Shown in pieces: positions 44,925 to 57,758 of a stretch of DNA of 64,000 nt. The notes under the pieces were generated by a model that was not told the DNA's origin, made no database searches, and worked only from the letters and a program-made list of their open reading frames with translations. The stretch spans positions 124,001 to 188,000 of the forward strand of contig JAUKTV010000023.1 in assembly GCA_030549205.1 (NCBI GenBank), given 5' to 3'. A program made the translations under genes and the position numbers. Every line of letters starts with the position of its first letter. Position 1 is the first letter of the stretch. The stretch comes from Apiosordaria backusii. Taxonomy: Eukaryota; Ascomycota; Sordariomycetes; Sordariales; Lasiosphaeriaceae.

Positions 44925-46768
44925 CAAGGTATTCAGTCAGATAAAAGCCCGCCGGTGCTAGTGGGTGCGTCAACGATCAAGGTCTTTTGAAGTTGCGGTC
45001 ACCAAGGGGAACAGGAGGAATGAGAATACTCTGGATATCACATTTGTACTGAGAGGAACCAAAGGCGCTGAAGGAGCGAGTGAGGGACAGGGCCGGAACA
45101 TTGAACCCGGTCGCACACATAAGGTAGCTTTGAATGGTCGTTAGAAATTAGAAGACGCCATTCCATCAAATTGTCTAGCTCCCGTCTGTTAGTATCAAAT
45201 TGACCTCTCTCGTCTATATTCACCCAATGTCGCGGCCAATGCTCCATTAAGTAAGGTAGGACTCTACAAGGGGTGTCTGGTGCCAGACGAGATTTCCTTC
45301 AAGCGTGACAAGCATAGACATGTGCGTTGCCCCTGTCCTCTTCCATGATTGCATGAATCCCTTCTATTTATATCACAATCGTGTCCATTGTGTGTCCCGT
45401 CACATTCCATTTCCCCTCCGGAAGCTCTTGCTTTTCGAACCCTGCAGGGAGTAGACGATGGAGCTTTCCAGGAGAAAGAAAGGTAGCTCCAACTTTGACA
45501 GCCCCTTGGCCTCTTCGCACTCATCAGAGCCCTTGATCTCGAAGCATGGCCCCCATTTGGTCAAGGTGACTTGAACCCCAGCCGTCAACTCCCTCATTTC
45601 AACCCTTCACACTCTCTAAGCGGGCCGTCTCAGAATCAAACTGAACGGGAACCCTGCCGCGAGTACCCATTGCTGAGCAACGGCCAGCCCGCGTGATCAT
45701 TGGAAAGTGGCAAATTAATTTCCAGTGGAAAAAGGCCTTGCGAAAGGCACCCCTAGCCAGGCGTAGCCAATAGCTTCCCTTGTCTTCAGGAGCACCACCA
45801 GAAATTCTGTGCGTTCAAGTAGGTATGTCACTCTCATGATCCTCAGATTACATCACTTGGAAGGCTAGCGGAGAAACAAAAGAGGCCACGGACTGATATA
45901 TAGCTTCATGTTCTTACCTGCTGGGGGTTAAGCAAGCCACTTTTGCATACATCTACAATGGTCAGTGATATTAAGCCCGATAACGTTGAGGCTCAAGGGG
46001 GGCCGGAGCTGGTCGGGGCTCTGAGCCAAGGGTCTATATGTAAATCATGTGTTTTGTCGGAGTTAATACTGAGAAAATGAAGTACTTCCATGATCAATAA
46101 GGCGTCTTGGAGATGGCTCCATATTCAGAGCTGATTGAAGTACGAGGCTGGAAATGATACAAGGAATCAAACTGAAATCCAGAGAAAAAAGGCCACCTTC
46201 CCTTTCGCTCCAAAGCTCCAGAAAGGCAAGGGGTGTCAAGTGAGGGTGGAAAAAAAAAAAGCTTTACCATCCCAGTGTTCTTCACCGCAGACTTGCACTA
46301 GTTGGCATTTCTTCGATTGCTACCGTTCAGTCTAGCTGCAACATTTGATTTCAAGCCACCTCTCAATTCAGGGTGCCTGTCCAGCCAAGTTTCATTTGTA
46401 TATATTTCGCAAACAGTTGTATATCTCATAAACAATGTCATCACATCATAACCAAGACAGCCTCCCCACATTAATATGTATGTTGCTGCCGCATCCAAAA
46501 AGAGAAGGCCAAGCAAAGAAACCCGCACCAATAACCTCAAAAAGATCGCTTTCCAAACACCAGAGATCCAAACACTCCTCCGCTCCTCAAATCGCTTCGC
46601 TGCGCCTTGCTTGTGTATGATTCTGGCTCAAGTCAAAGTAGCCAACATAGCCTTCATCAACCTCGGCGGAGGACCTGTAACATCACCCATGTCAGCCTCT
46701 TTAGCTCTGGACACTTGGAAGAAATGCAGTTGAAGAAAACGCACCGACTCCGGCAAACCGAGCACCGG
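44925..46768. other. Gene-poor stretch (1.8 kb)
   Basis: Short ORFs only, including a non-ATG hydrophobic frame near 46298-46540. No repeats or RNA genes are recognised. Confidence 0.4.
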
Positions 46769-48480
46769 TTACCGGTTCCTCGGCACGCTAATAGACATCC
46801 TACCTCTTTTGTCCTTCTCGATTCTCACCCCTCCCCTCGCCGGCTCCTCAATCGTCTCAATCTCCTCTTCGTACAGCACCAGCTCGCCTGTCGACAACCG
46901 CTCCGCCCTAACGAGGTCGCCACGGCTGCCGTGCCGCGAGTGCCTAGACTTTGATCTTTCCCGTCGAGCCAACTGTCTTTCCAGATGTCGGATTTCGGAT
47001 CTCAGGTCTTTATTCTCATCGTAGCGCCAGGTATCCCGAGGAGACTCGACAAGCGCGACCTCACGCGGGCGGGCATCGATGACTACTGTGCCGGGGGCTC
47101 TGGACGTGACCGAAGTGTCATAGGAGGTGGTTGTACCGTATGAGGTGGTGTCGTACGAAGTGGTTGTGTAAGAGCGCGCTGGAGACTGCTCGCGGACCAT
47201 GGTGGTTGTCTTGACCACCTCGACAGGCGGGGCTGGTGCGGGTGCCGGCTGGGCGTTGATAATGATAGGGCCGTTACCGGCCGGAGCGGGCGGATGTTGA
47301 TGGTGGTAGTGCACAGCGGGAGGAGGTGCTGTCGAGTGATACTCGACAATCTCTGTTCGACGTTCCTCAATGATATCACCAGCGCTAGACCGCGCAGCAA
47401 GAATTTCCAACTCGCCTGGGAATGTTACTTTTTTGTCCGGGTAGGGCAGTAGCGGGGTGGGCGTACTCTTCTTATAATCATCGCTCAGCTTCAGCAAATC
47501 GTCAATATTCTTCTGGCCAAGTGCTTTCTGGACGATAATGGTATTTCCCTGCATAGATGGTCAGTACTTGGTTTCCAGCGTGCACTCAAGAGCGGCTAAC
47601 TCACTTCCTCAATGAATGGGTAACCAAGCTCGATCAGCGCTCGCTTGGACACAAGGCGTGCTGGAATACGGGTCTTGCCCTTCTTCGGATACTCGCTCCT
47701 GGCCGTGAGGCTGGTACCGCCGCTGCTGCTCGAGGAGCTGCTTCTGCTGGACGACCTCGATCTTCCACGGCGGCTTCGCGCCCTCGACTCTCGACTCCGG
47801 GACCTGACGCGGGTGTGGATCACCTCCCTTTCACGCACGCGGCCGGGGTGGTCATGGTAGTGGTCATCGACGTGAATCTCGTCGTAGTATTCGCGTTCGG
47901 CATATACTCTCGGCGGAGGAAGGGCTCGGGAGCGGGGCAGCGGCCTGTGACTCTCGGCATACGGGGGGACACTGTGATCGTGGCGGCGGGCTGGGGGTCC
48001 GTATTCCTCACGCTCGTAGTATCCTCGGGGTCTGCGATCAAAAGTGTCCAGGCTCGATTGCCGTCTCAAAAGTCGTCCAGGACGGGGCGCAGGGGGAGGT
48101 GACGGGCTGCGGTACCTTCTCTCCTTCTCGATCACGACAGAAGACCTGCGCTCCACCTCACTTTCGGGCGGGGATGGTCGACGTCGGAGAATGCTACGGG
48201 GCGGCTCATCATCATATACGACCCGGCGGCGTTCCCGAATAATGGTCTCATCGTCGTCATAGGGTGCCCGGGAACGCCTGTCAACGGATCGGTCGCGCTC
48301 ACGTGGGGCAGGTCGGGATGACACACGGCGTTCGCGCTCATAGACATAGTCGTCGTCGTCTTCGAAGCGCTCACGAATATCGCTAAACCGGTCGCGCTCT
48401 CTTTCGTACTCGAAACGTCCCCTTTCGAAGCGGTCGGGACGCTCGCGAACAAGGTCAGGGGCAGATGTCCGGTGAGCCAT
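46769..48480 (-). CDS. Arg/Ser/Tyr-rich conserved protein (DUF8035-like)
   Basis: Exons are 48480-47605 and 47548-46769 (56-nt phase-0 intron, branch ACTGAC), giving 551 residues. The N-terminal half is highly charged, with long Arg/Glu/Asp/Tyr-rich repeats (ERERD, RRPSPP) and an RS-rich stretch followed by a run of Ser. A short conserved core spans the splice junction: KRALIELGYPFIEEGNTIIV, then QKALGQKNIDDLLKLSDDY. This resembles the fungal domain I recall as DUF8035. The rest is Pro/Thr/Tyr-rich, then a basic coiled segment (EIRHLERQLARRERSKS) and a final conserved tail (EEEIETIEEPARGGVRIEKD). No catalytic motif is present. RNA- or membrane-related roles are conceivable but unproven. Confidence 0.75.
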
Positions 48481-50295
48481 TGCAATGTTTTGGCTTTCGG
48501 AAAGTGGCTCGGACTGGTGGAGCAAGCAAGATGGACAAGTGCGGGGTTGTTCGGCAGATCACAGGCCAAGGGAGACCACGGATTCAGGGTCCAAAGGGAT
48601 ATATCCAAAGATTGAAGGTATGATGCACGGGGGAAAGCAAGAGCTTCGAAAGGTTTCGACAAAAACCTAAAACGGCGGAGGGGGTGCGTCGGCTGTTCAA
48701 GGTTTCGACGGTCTCAGGTCCAAGATGTTGGTCCGATGACGACACAGAATGGATGGATCCAAAATAGTCTGCGCCAGGGGAGGGGTGGCCAAGACAAGAA
48801 GTGGACTGTGCGTCGGTGCTCGATTCCCGCTGTTTCTTGGATGCAGCGGAACGGCAAAGCAGAGATCGCAAACAGCGGGAGATGTTCTGATGCAGAAGGA
48901 ACCGAAGCGCTCTCGCCGCTCAAGTGCTTCGTTTGGGATTCCGATATGTTGGTCTCGAAAGAAAGCAGTGCCGTCTGAGGTCGTCGGCTGATGATAAAGA
49001 GCCAGGCTAGTGGATGCCTCACAAGGAGGGGAAACCGTGCTCACAAGGGCACCGTTTTGAAGCTGAAGGTGGGTTGTGTAGTGGGACTTGGTCAAGCTGG
49101 CTGAGGAAAAGCAGAAGTCTGTGAATAAGGTGTGGTCTAACCAGCCATTTTATTTCTTCAGCGAGGTTCTTCGTCCTGTCCTGTTCACAGCAGCAGGCGT
49201 TCGGATGTTGGGCTGCTGTATCGCCTAATGCAGGGATGGAAGCCAATTCTATGTGCATTGTGTGAGTCTGTGTGACACAGCCCAGAATCCAAATCTCAAC
49301 CTTCAAGTGATAGCGTCTGTTAGCTAAGCCATCCGACGTCGACGAGGCCCCTACGCAGTAGTAGATTCCACCGCTTTGACATGGGAAGGCCCGAAAACCA
49401 CAGGGTTCTTCCCAATGCTCTGGTCTTGGGCTTCACCTCCAAGCTGAACTTCACAGACTTTCATCCTGTGTCTCCACATACAGCTACACAGTAGCACAGA
49501 GTCTGTGTTGGGGGCTGGGAAACCCCGCGCGCTGGTTCTGATTTGCCATGATGTTTCTCCGACCAATGCTGTGGCCCTTGATGATATTTGGGCTGTCATA
49601 CTGTGCCTAACAACCCATTTGACCCCCACGAGGCGGAAGCTGGGCAGCACCGCCTTCATGTCGACTAAACTTTGGATATTGAAGTAAACAAGTGATCACA
49701 TACTTATCCGTTAAAAGTCAGGGATGATAATTGCTGTCTTGCTGTGGAGAGACACTACCTCCTGGGACAAATGTATGCCCAAAGGCCGTGGTGATGCCCT
49801 CCCAGCTGTGTGATGACGTCGTTGGCAAGGGGTGAAGCCTGTCTGCCATTGGCCGTCCCCCATAAAGTGTTCGCACCAAGGTGGATGAGACATCCATTAG
49901 CTCCCAGATCTTCCCAGATGCCGAGGGTGAGACTGCCCAACTGCGCATCTTATCGGCCCAGCGTAGCACAAACCTCACGTAAAACGATTCAGGGTCCTTT
50001 CGTCTGTGTATGTAACTCTTCAAGCTGTTGATTCGATCACATGCACAGTGACGATTTTGGGAACGTAGAAGCTGATGTAAAAATATTGGCATGGGTGCTT
50101 TTTCTGCACTTTTTCGCCGTGTCTCATATAACATTTAGAACTTTTAGGTTCCAATTACCGCAAAATACAACCATGAAATTTTGTGAACCAAATGCATCGC
50201 CCTTTTTTCCCTGATACACACGCAACTCCGCAAATGATGACCAAAAACGCAAAAACGCCCCTCAGACAGCGCTCAAAACGCCCAACCAGTAGGCT
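48481..50295. other. Spacer (1.8 kb)
   Basis: Between two minus-strand genes. No recognised gene; short ORFs overlap on both strands. Confidence 0.4.
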
Positions 50296-52007
50296 TTACG
50301 CACCAGTCGCAAGCTCGGTGGTCTCTCCTTCTCTTACTTCAACGTGCAGCGCCTTGCCGTTGGACTGAGTCTCGATCGGCCCCTCGTGCATGGTGAGGTG
50401 AAAGCTACGGATGATGGAGTCGGCATCGTCAATGGCAATCGGCCTGACATCAGCCAATGCCTTGATCTTGGCCGTTACCTCCTTGACCTGGTCATCGGTC
50501 ATCTCCAGACCAAGCTGTCCAACTCTCGTCTTGACGGCATTCCAGCCAGTGAGACGAGAAGCGAAGTGCACGTAACGGGTCAGACCGAAATCGGCAGGGT
50601 TGAGAATCTCGTAGGTGCTGGGGTTGTTAAGGATAGCCTTGGCGTGGATACCGGCCTTGTGGGTGAAGGCACAGAAACCGGTGATAGGGTTGTTGAAGGG
50701 AGTGTTGATCTCGACGGCTTCGGCAACGAGATCCTCGAGCTCCTTGAGCTTGTGAAGCTTGTACTTGCCCTTGACGTACTCGGGGCTGGTGACAACCATG
50801 CGAGCCATGAGGCCACCAAGAGGGGTGATACCGTTGCGCTCACCAATGCCGAGCACACTGGTATCGATATGGGTAGCACCGGCCTCGAGAGCGCAGTAAG
50901 CATTGGCGATACTGCAGCCGGTATCATCGTGGAAGTGGGTCTCGATGTCGCAGGAGACGACGCCTCTGAGAGTGCGCACAAGGTCGTAAACCTGTCTGGG
51001 GGAAGCGCAACCGACGGTATCGGCGATACCGACACGGTGGACACCGGCCTTGTCGACGGCGCGGTAGAGGGAAAGGAGGTCGACGAGATCGGAACGGAAG
51101 GAATCCTCGCTGGAGACTATTGAGGCTGTCAGCTTTTGTTTACTCCACACGATCTGCTTGTGTGTACAGGCATCAAGGATGGTCTTGATCCGGTTGACCG
51201 ACAGCTGCGTCATGTAAAGCAGGGGACGTGGGTACAAAGCAAAGGGGTGACTCACAGCGAACCTCGAGGCCCTTGGATTTGATGTACTCGATCACCTCGA
51301 GGGCAGTCTTCTCAATGTAGGCCATATCCTTGCCATGGCTGTGCTCCCGGAGGAAGCTGGAGGTGCCAATGACAACGTCCAGGCCATCAACACCGGTCTC
51401 AACAGCGATCTTGGCATCGCGCATGTCACAGCGGACGTCTTTAACTGTTAGTGAGGGGTCCCATCACGAAAGTGGCCGGTGGTGCTCACGAGTAAGAATC
51501 TTGGCCTTGAGGCCGAGCTTGCAGATGGCCTCGCAATCCTTGCGAGACTGTTCGGAAGCAGCGGGAGAGGTCAACTCGATGTAATCCACACCGAAGTCAT
51601 CGAGAGCCTTAGCACTGAAGTGAACGCCACGTTAGCAAGGAATTGACCCAAAAGCGCACAAGCGAGATGGGGGGCACGAACATCTTGATCTTGGTCTCAG
51701 TGTCGAAGTAGGCATTGGCGAATTGTTCGCCCTCTGTCAAGCATTAGCGGAGGGGTCTCGTGTAAGTTGAACCGGGGGTTCACCAACCGCGAAGAGTCGA
51801 CTCGATAATCTTGAAGCGACCGACGTTGGAGAGGAAGTCGCCTACTGGCTGGTAGGGGTTCGAGCGGAAGTTGGCGCCCTGATCACCACCAATGTTAGCT
51901 TTTTGTCGCAACAACATGAAGGAACCTTTTGCGACAGGTACACATACCCCATTGTTAGCACCGTTGGTGCCATTGGCGGCGCCGTTTGTGTTGCTGGTCT
52001 CGCACAT
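50296..52007 (-). CDS. LYS20: Homocitrate synthase
   Basis: First enzyme of the fungal alpha-aminoadipate lysine pathway, condensing 2-oxoglutarate with acetyl-CoA to homocitrate. Exons (minus): 52007-51948, 51878-51788, 51733-51682, 51614-51490, 51438-51256 and 51116-50296. The five introns (51-139 nt) all close in phase, giving 443 residues. Visible motifs are IIESTLREGEQFA (start of the TIM barrel with catalytic Arg), HVRCDMRDA, FSSEDSFRSD, GIADTVGCASP, the metal-binding ETHFHDDTGCSIANA, and GERNGITPLGG. The C-terminal LeuA-like regulatory part ends with polar residues. The N-terminal 20 residues are Asn/Gly-rich and not a clear mitochondrial presequence. The last intron is 139 nt, the longest here. 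One acceptor is AAG. Confidence 0.95.
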
Positions 52008-53764
52008 TGTGTCTGTAGGTCTGTCCGGAGGTGTTGCTGCAGTCGCAATGGTTCAAGAGGCAGTAGAAGATGTATAAGGGCAAAAGTAAAAATGTCAATC
52101 AACAGCTTCCCGATGTCGCTGAAATAGTCGGCGCGGTCCGCCCCTCTCGAACCTGAATGAGTCAATCAGAGTTTTTCGTCGGCAGCGCAACTGACCCCGC
52201 AGTGGCACAAAAGGAAACGCTCTAACAAGACCCAGTTCAGACCGCCCAGGGGAAAAGTGAGGCTTGATTGGCCAAACAGTCTGAAAACGGCCAAGAGCAT
52301 AACGTCACAAGGGCTGTCTGGGGGGCTTTTATCCGCCGCTTTTCTTCTTCTTCGAATACCGGCCGTAATTGAGAGAACTCCAGGCTCCATGTTTCCATCC
52401 CTCTATTCCTGAAAGGACAGAATGTCCGTCTATCACCAACCGGCCGCCCCGTCGAACAATCAATATGAACAAACACACAAAGACACAGTGGCTAATCAGA
52501 CATCCACGCGTCTTACACAGACAGATACCCATTGCAGCACTGTCGTACACGTAGCCGTGGGCGGTCAATATAAAAAGCTGCAACGCTACCCCCGCGCTCC
52601 CCAAGTGCCTGGGCACACCTTCTGGTAGGTGTCATGAGTGGGCGACCCTCGGCCCCTGTCCATGTATGGTTGATTACCATGCCTGCGAGCATGTGTCATC
52701 GAGGAATTGGTGTGTGTTTACTGTCCTCTTGACCCTTCCACCAAGCCATACATGTCCAGAACATGGTTAGTGCACCGGACAGTAAGAAGTCCTTGTCCTG
52801 GCACAAAAGGCTAGCAGCACAAGGAGTTCCAGTCATTCCCACCGTAAAGACAAGGTGATTCACCAAACCCATGCGATGTCATGGGAGATTCGGCATTGGG
52901 CCTCGATAGCGCACCGGGTAGGGACATCCACACGATGTCCTACATCGGCGGGGTTTCCAGGCGAAATCTGGAGGGAAACCCAGCAGCCCCGAGCCCCGCA
53001 CCTCGACTTTAGCGTTGCCCCGCCTTACGAGTTAGGTCAGGCCGGGATGCCGACGGCATGGATCTGGCTCAAGCACTCACATGCCTGGCCCGTGCTCCTC
53101 GCCTGCTGAAAATCCGGGGCAGAGGGGTCTCAGCCAGGGGCGCAGCAAACACCTGTTCACCACCACCAACTTACAAACCACCCGCCGCCTTTAGGTTGAC
53201 CATAGGAACCCGATACCCGGCCGGAACCCGCCTTGACGTTACACCGGCGGCCCCGTTTGATGCCGTCCTCGCGGCTTCTTTTCGCGGAGTTCTCTTCTAC
53301 TTAGGTATTTACTGAATAAGCCCAGAGCTGTTCGTCAGGTCATCCGTCGTGGCTGGACCCGGCGCTAGGCGGGTTGGCCACCGTCACTGAGAGCGTGGCC
53401 TGATTTCTCTGCATCCTGCAACCTTTCGATTCTCCTGCGACTGTTGCATGCGTTGGGAACCTGATGGGCGCGAACGTACGGTTGTGCGGAGGCTCTTTTG
53501 TGTCGGGTCAGCTATAAATACGGAAAGCCCTGGCTTGAAGGGCGTGGCAAGTGCCCTGTCAGCATCCGTACTCTTTCAATAATCCGACCAACAAATCCAG
53601 CCCAGACAACACACACACTCACACACGTGCAACTTACCTACGTTCTCCATATATTATCCTGATCCGTGACGATCCTTCCCGCCTCACATATCTATCCTCT
53701 CAGCATCCATACCTCACTGTAATTCTTTTACGTTCCGATACACCACCTTCATCCAGACGTCAAA
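52008..53764. other. Divergent promoter spacer (1.8 kb)
   Basis: Separates homocitrate synthase (minus) from the TANGO2-like gene (plus). It holds the TATA element at 53513 and a CA-rich microsatellite near 53609-53628 in the plus-strand leader. No gene is seen. Confidence 0.45.
53513..53520 (+). promoter_or_regulatory. Probable TATA box
   Basis: TATAAATA about 245 bases before the start codon of the TANGO2-like gene, followed by a CA-rich leader. The distance is long but usual for a fungal gene with a 200-base 5' UTR. Confidence 0.45.
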
Positions 53765-54898
53765 ATGTGTATAGTGCTACTTACAACATCTCACCCCAAA
53801 TACGCTCTGGTCGTCATCGACAACCGAGACGAATACATTCTGCGCCCAACGAGTAGACCCCACTGGTGGAAAGCTACCCCAGAAATCCCCGCCACAAACG
53901 GCTCGACCAATGGGTCGACCAACGGATCAGGAAAGGCAACCGCTCCACCGGCCGAGGTCGAAGTTCTCTCCAGTCGAGATCTCCAGCGAGCCGAACAAGG
54001 GACATGGCTCGGCATCACCAAGGGAGGAAACTTTGCGGTCCTTACGAACTACCGTGAAACAGACACGCACGATGCTGCCAACCCAGTTCACGGCAAGCGC
54101 AGCCGCGGAGGCATGGTGACGGCATGGCTTGGCGCTGACCCGGCCGAATCGACAGAGCAGTTTGTCACCCGCATGTTGGAAGATGGTGCAGTAAAAGGAG
54201 TGGGTGGCTTCTCATTGATCTGCGGAAAACTGAGGAAAGCCAAGGGGGGCAGCAACAACATCGAGCCACTCGCCATCATTTCCAACCGCTGCGACCATGT
54301 TGGACAAGTCCCATGGATCTGCGGAGAGCGCAGCTCTGTCCACGGTCTGAGCAACGCCACATATCTGCATCCGGAACAAGAAGACAAGGAGGCAGAGCTC
54401 TGGCCCAAGATTCGGGAAGGTCGAGAGGCACTGATCCGCGCTGTTAACGAAAAGACAGACGAAAAGGAGCTCCAAGAGGCACTGTTCAAGATACTGGACG
54501 CCGATAAGTTTCCATCTGACCACACCATAGACCTCGAAGAAGGTATCCCACTTCTCAAGGACTCGATTTTCATCCCTGCCTTCGGCGGCAAGGCACACCA
54601 AGACGAAATGGAAGAGGCAAGACAACGGGGATCAGTGAAGCACAGAGATCGCGATTCGCCGGCAGCCGAAGTCTTAACCATCGTGGCTCGTCCAGACGAT
54701 CAGCCCAACGGCTTCCAAACCGGTCTCTACGGCACGCAACGCCAGACCATCATCCTTGTGGACTGGGACGGCAATGTCACGTACACCGAAAGAGCACTAT
54801 GGGATGCCCACGGGAACCCCATCCCTCGAGGCTCTGGGGACGAAACGTTCAAATTCAAGATTGAGGGTTGGGAGAAGCAAGAGGAGCTCTGCAACTAG
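53765..54898 (+). CDS. TANGO2: TANGO2/NRDE-family protein
   Basis: Single-exon gene of 377 residues in the transport-and-Golgi-organisation-2 (Ser-rich12, NRDE) family, an Ntn-hydrolase-like fold implicated in haem or lipid handling in animals. The N-terminus MCIVLL places a cysteine at position 2, typical of the family. The name motif NRDE occurs in DNRDEY. GTWLGITKGGNFAVLTNYR, SRGGMV and LSNATYLH are further family segments. An insertion between the first strands has imperfect NGST repeats (TNGSTNGSTNGSG) and is probably a disordered loop. The substrate in fungi is unknown. The leader has a TATA-like element and CA repeats. Confidence 0.88.
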   Translation: MCIVLLTTSHPKYALVVIDNRDEYILRPTSRPHWWKATPEIPATNGSTNGSTNGSGKATAPPAEVEVLSSRDLQRAEQGTWLGITKGGNFAVLTNYRETDTHDAANPVHGKRSRGGMVTAWLGADPAESTEQFVTRMLEDGAVKGVGGFSLICGKLRKAKGGSNNIEPLAIISNRCDHVGQVPWICGERSSVHGLSNATYLHPEQEDKEAELWPKIREGREALIRAVNEKTDEKELQEALFKILDADKFPSDHTIDLEEGIPLLKDSIFIPAFGGKAHQDEMEEARQRGSVKHRDRDSPAAEVLTIVARPDDQPNGFQTGLYGTQRQTIILVDWDGNVTYTERALWDAHGNPIPRGSGDETFKFKIEGWEKQEELCN

Positions 54899-55554
54899 CA
54901 TTGTGCGGCATCTCAGACAGGTTCCAACAGCTCAGCAGTGTCGATGTCAAGTTTTTGGTCAGTCAAATAGCGAGGGCTAAAATGGCTTAGAAGTACTGTA
55001 CAAGGCATGGGGACCAAGAGAAGAGTTGGGGTACACCTTTGGATAGGCGTTTTGTGGTTGTTCTTTCATAATAGAAGCTCGTTATTCTGCAGTCATTGCT
55101 TTCAGCAGAAAAAGACCCATCCCATGTTTTCATTTTATCGGGAGTTGTGCGTTGATAAGCTGTCCAGGCTGCATTCCGTGGAAGTCGCGGTCTGGAGACT
55201 CCTGCCCATCGGTATTGCCCAGTGTTGGCTTGCTCCGTTCATGTTTCTCCACACATTCAGCGAAATACCTGTGTCCTGGCGACTTCCTGCTTTTTCAGCT
55301 CAACCTTTCTTGAAAGCTTTTGTCGTGTTTCGATCGCGGGTTGGTCCTTTGCCTTTGGAAGGAAGGTGCGTAACATGGCTGTGGCCCTCCGTGAACCCAA
55401 TCTTGGCTTGCCCTTGACTCTGGATCGACAGAGACCTGTAGCACATCGTCCACACACTGCTTTTCTTTTTGAGAATTACCAATAATAACACCCTTCGCTT
55501 TATCACCACTTCCCCTGATTGCTCAACTTCGGTTTGAAGTTCTACTGACCCGCG
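54899..55554. other. Spacer
   Basis: 3' flank of the TANGO2-like gene and leader of the next gene. Nothing else is seen. Confidence 0.4.
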
Positions 55555-57758
55555 ATGAACAGAAGGAATTCGGACAGCTGTGCAGATCCCGACGCGAGCT
55601 TCGTCGACACTGACGACGAACGCACCCCAGACAGTGGTGCTCCCCAGTCTGTTGGAGAGCACGCTTTTCTTCTCAGCTCGAAGAAAATTGACGGCATCAC
55701 CAGAAAGCTCCACCAGCTTGAGCTGCTCTCAGCAACAACCAAAGACATCGACGCCACCCTCAAAGGCCTTACCACTGCGCTTGTGATTTTGTTTGTTCTA
55801 TTCGGTCGCATCCTATTAGCAACAGTCCGTGTGGCATTTCTATCGTCTCACTCGACCTTCACTGTTCTGAAGTGCTCTCTTCAAGCGGATCTGATAACGT
55901 TTGGGCACGTTCTCGACCTTTGGCTGGTATTTTTGTTCCAGGTTATGAACCTGGCAGGTACGACACTATTCGCCGTTGTCTCTGTGACCTTGGCTGCCTT
56001 CAGGATCCTTCTTCAGTCATGGACCCACCCCCTCGACGACATGTCTGGACGCATACCCCAAGCTGGGTCCAACGGCGTCCGTCAACAAAGTCCACCGGTT
56101 CTGAATCGACAGCAAAGAAATCCGCCTCAGCCACCAGAATACCGATCAGCGGCCCCATTAGCACAGTAAGTCGGAATGGGACGCCCCTTTGCGATCGAAA
56201 CTCAGCACAAACATCAAGAGTTTCCAGGCCAACAAGAGATAATTCGGTTCCAACTCCCTTCGTTACCACGATCGAGTACAACAACAACGACAGTAGCCAA
56301 CTAGCAGAGAACCAGAGGCCAACTGACAATACTTCTATAACCCAAGCCCGACGTGGCTTGATTCCTAAATCCAGGACTTTCAGCGTTCTTTCCAGCATTA
56401 CTAACTCATTGTCACGGTCCTCACTCATTCATCATGGCAGTACCAGTCGAAACGACAGCTCAAACTCTTCCCAAGCGCGGATTACTCCACCTGTTATTAC
56501 GATTCCTCGAAAACCTGTACCTATCCCGGCTACCAGGCGTTCCATGGAGCCGCTCTTAGCAGAGAGCGAGAATCAGGAACCGCCTTGTCAGGAACCACAT
56601 CCCCCTATCCCAGACAACCCGCGATTTGTAACCACAGCAATGCCATCTCAGTACTGGTCTGGCCGTTTCACAGCTCTCCATGACAAATTTCACAACGAGG
56701 TACTACTTGGTCGGAATCTCAACATCGTCGTCGAAGCCCAGACAAACAGGTCGAGCAAAGCTTTGAACAACAACAGCTCCGCAGCTCGCGCGGCAGCTGC
56801 CCAAAACAATCCTTCAGCATCAGCATATTCTGTTAACCGTCCAGTCCCGCAACTTGCCGGTCTAGCTAGATATAACCAGGGGTTGTCTCACCAGGCCATC
56901 GCCCAGGAGCATTATTCCCATCCGCCCGTCAGCCGCATCCCACAGTCCGCTACGAGCGGAGCCATTCTCCAGACAACACCTTACTCGACGCGAACCCGTG
57001 AGCCACCCGGGTCTGCAGCGACTACCCGCACAGCATACTACCACAAGCCCTTTTCGTCTCGACCGCCATCGTATGAACAAGCCACGGCCCCCGGGACCGC
57101 TCCCGTATCACCTATCCTGGAAGGTTCTACGGACTCCTTAGCACAGCCACCTCTGCCAACGCTGGGATGTCCAGGACCCAAGAGATCTCATCTTCTTGGT
57201 TCGCATGTCAATCAAGACTACTACACCTCGAGCTTGAGCAGCGATGATAGCACCACGATTATTGATGGTAATAATGCACAGGCAGCCCACATGTGGGCTG
57301 CGGTGGTGGTGAACACTGCCGCGACGTTGACGGATGATGATGCGCGCTGTCGGAGGGTGTTTGTGCATTTGGAGGCGATGTGCGTTACTGAGACGGCGAG
57401 GGAGTCGCTTCGGCAGTGGAGGATTGCGTATGCGAGGAAGACGCAGAGGGCGGTGCTGTTGCCTTGTGGGGAGACGTTGGAGGTGAGGAGGGGGCAGGAG
57501 AGGGAGAGGAGGGATTTGATTCATGGGTTGGGGAGGGGGAGGGAGATTGTGAGGAGGTTGAGGAGGAGTTTGGTTGGGGTTACGGGGCTTGCTGCTGGGA
57601 CGGGGAAGGGGGAGGTTGGTGAGGAGGGGGTTGTGGTTCGGGATAGGGGGGATAGGAGCGGGTATTATTCTCATGCTCATCATCCGAATGGTTATGCTCA
57701 GAGGGTGGAGGATTTGGGGGTGAGGAGGAGGGGTGGGATGATGATGGGGATGATGTGA
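55555..57758 (+). CDS. Conserved hypothetical protein; two overlapping frames, probably joined by an intron
   Basis: A frame from 55555 (204 residues, ending 56169) carries a polar start, a helix (TALVILFVLFGRILLATV) and a second hydrophobic segment. An overlapping frame, with possible ATG 56019, runs to 57758 (579 residues). Splicing 55942-56003 (62 nt, donor GTTATG, acceptor CTTCAG) joins them at phase 0 into one protein of 713 residues, ending the first segment at LVFLFQ. That is my preferred model, but the donor is weak. The second part is Ser/Pro-rich with a conserved-looking core QYWSGRFTALHDKFHNEVL, then a C-terminal helical part (RRVFVHLEAMCVTETARESL) and an Arg/Gly-rich tail. I recall similar C-termini in ascomycete proteins of unknown function. 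Two separate overlapping genes cannot be excluded. Confidence 0.55.

Noticed and set aside
46298..46540. Minus-strand hydrophobic-start frame that resembles a signal peptide
   Set aside because: It begins at TTG rather than ATG, and no upstream exon or conserved Cys pattern was found.
50344..51123. 259-residue plus-strand frame
   Set aside because: Shadow of homocitrate synthase; no family features.
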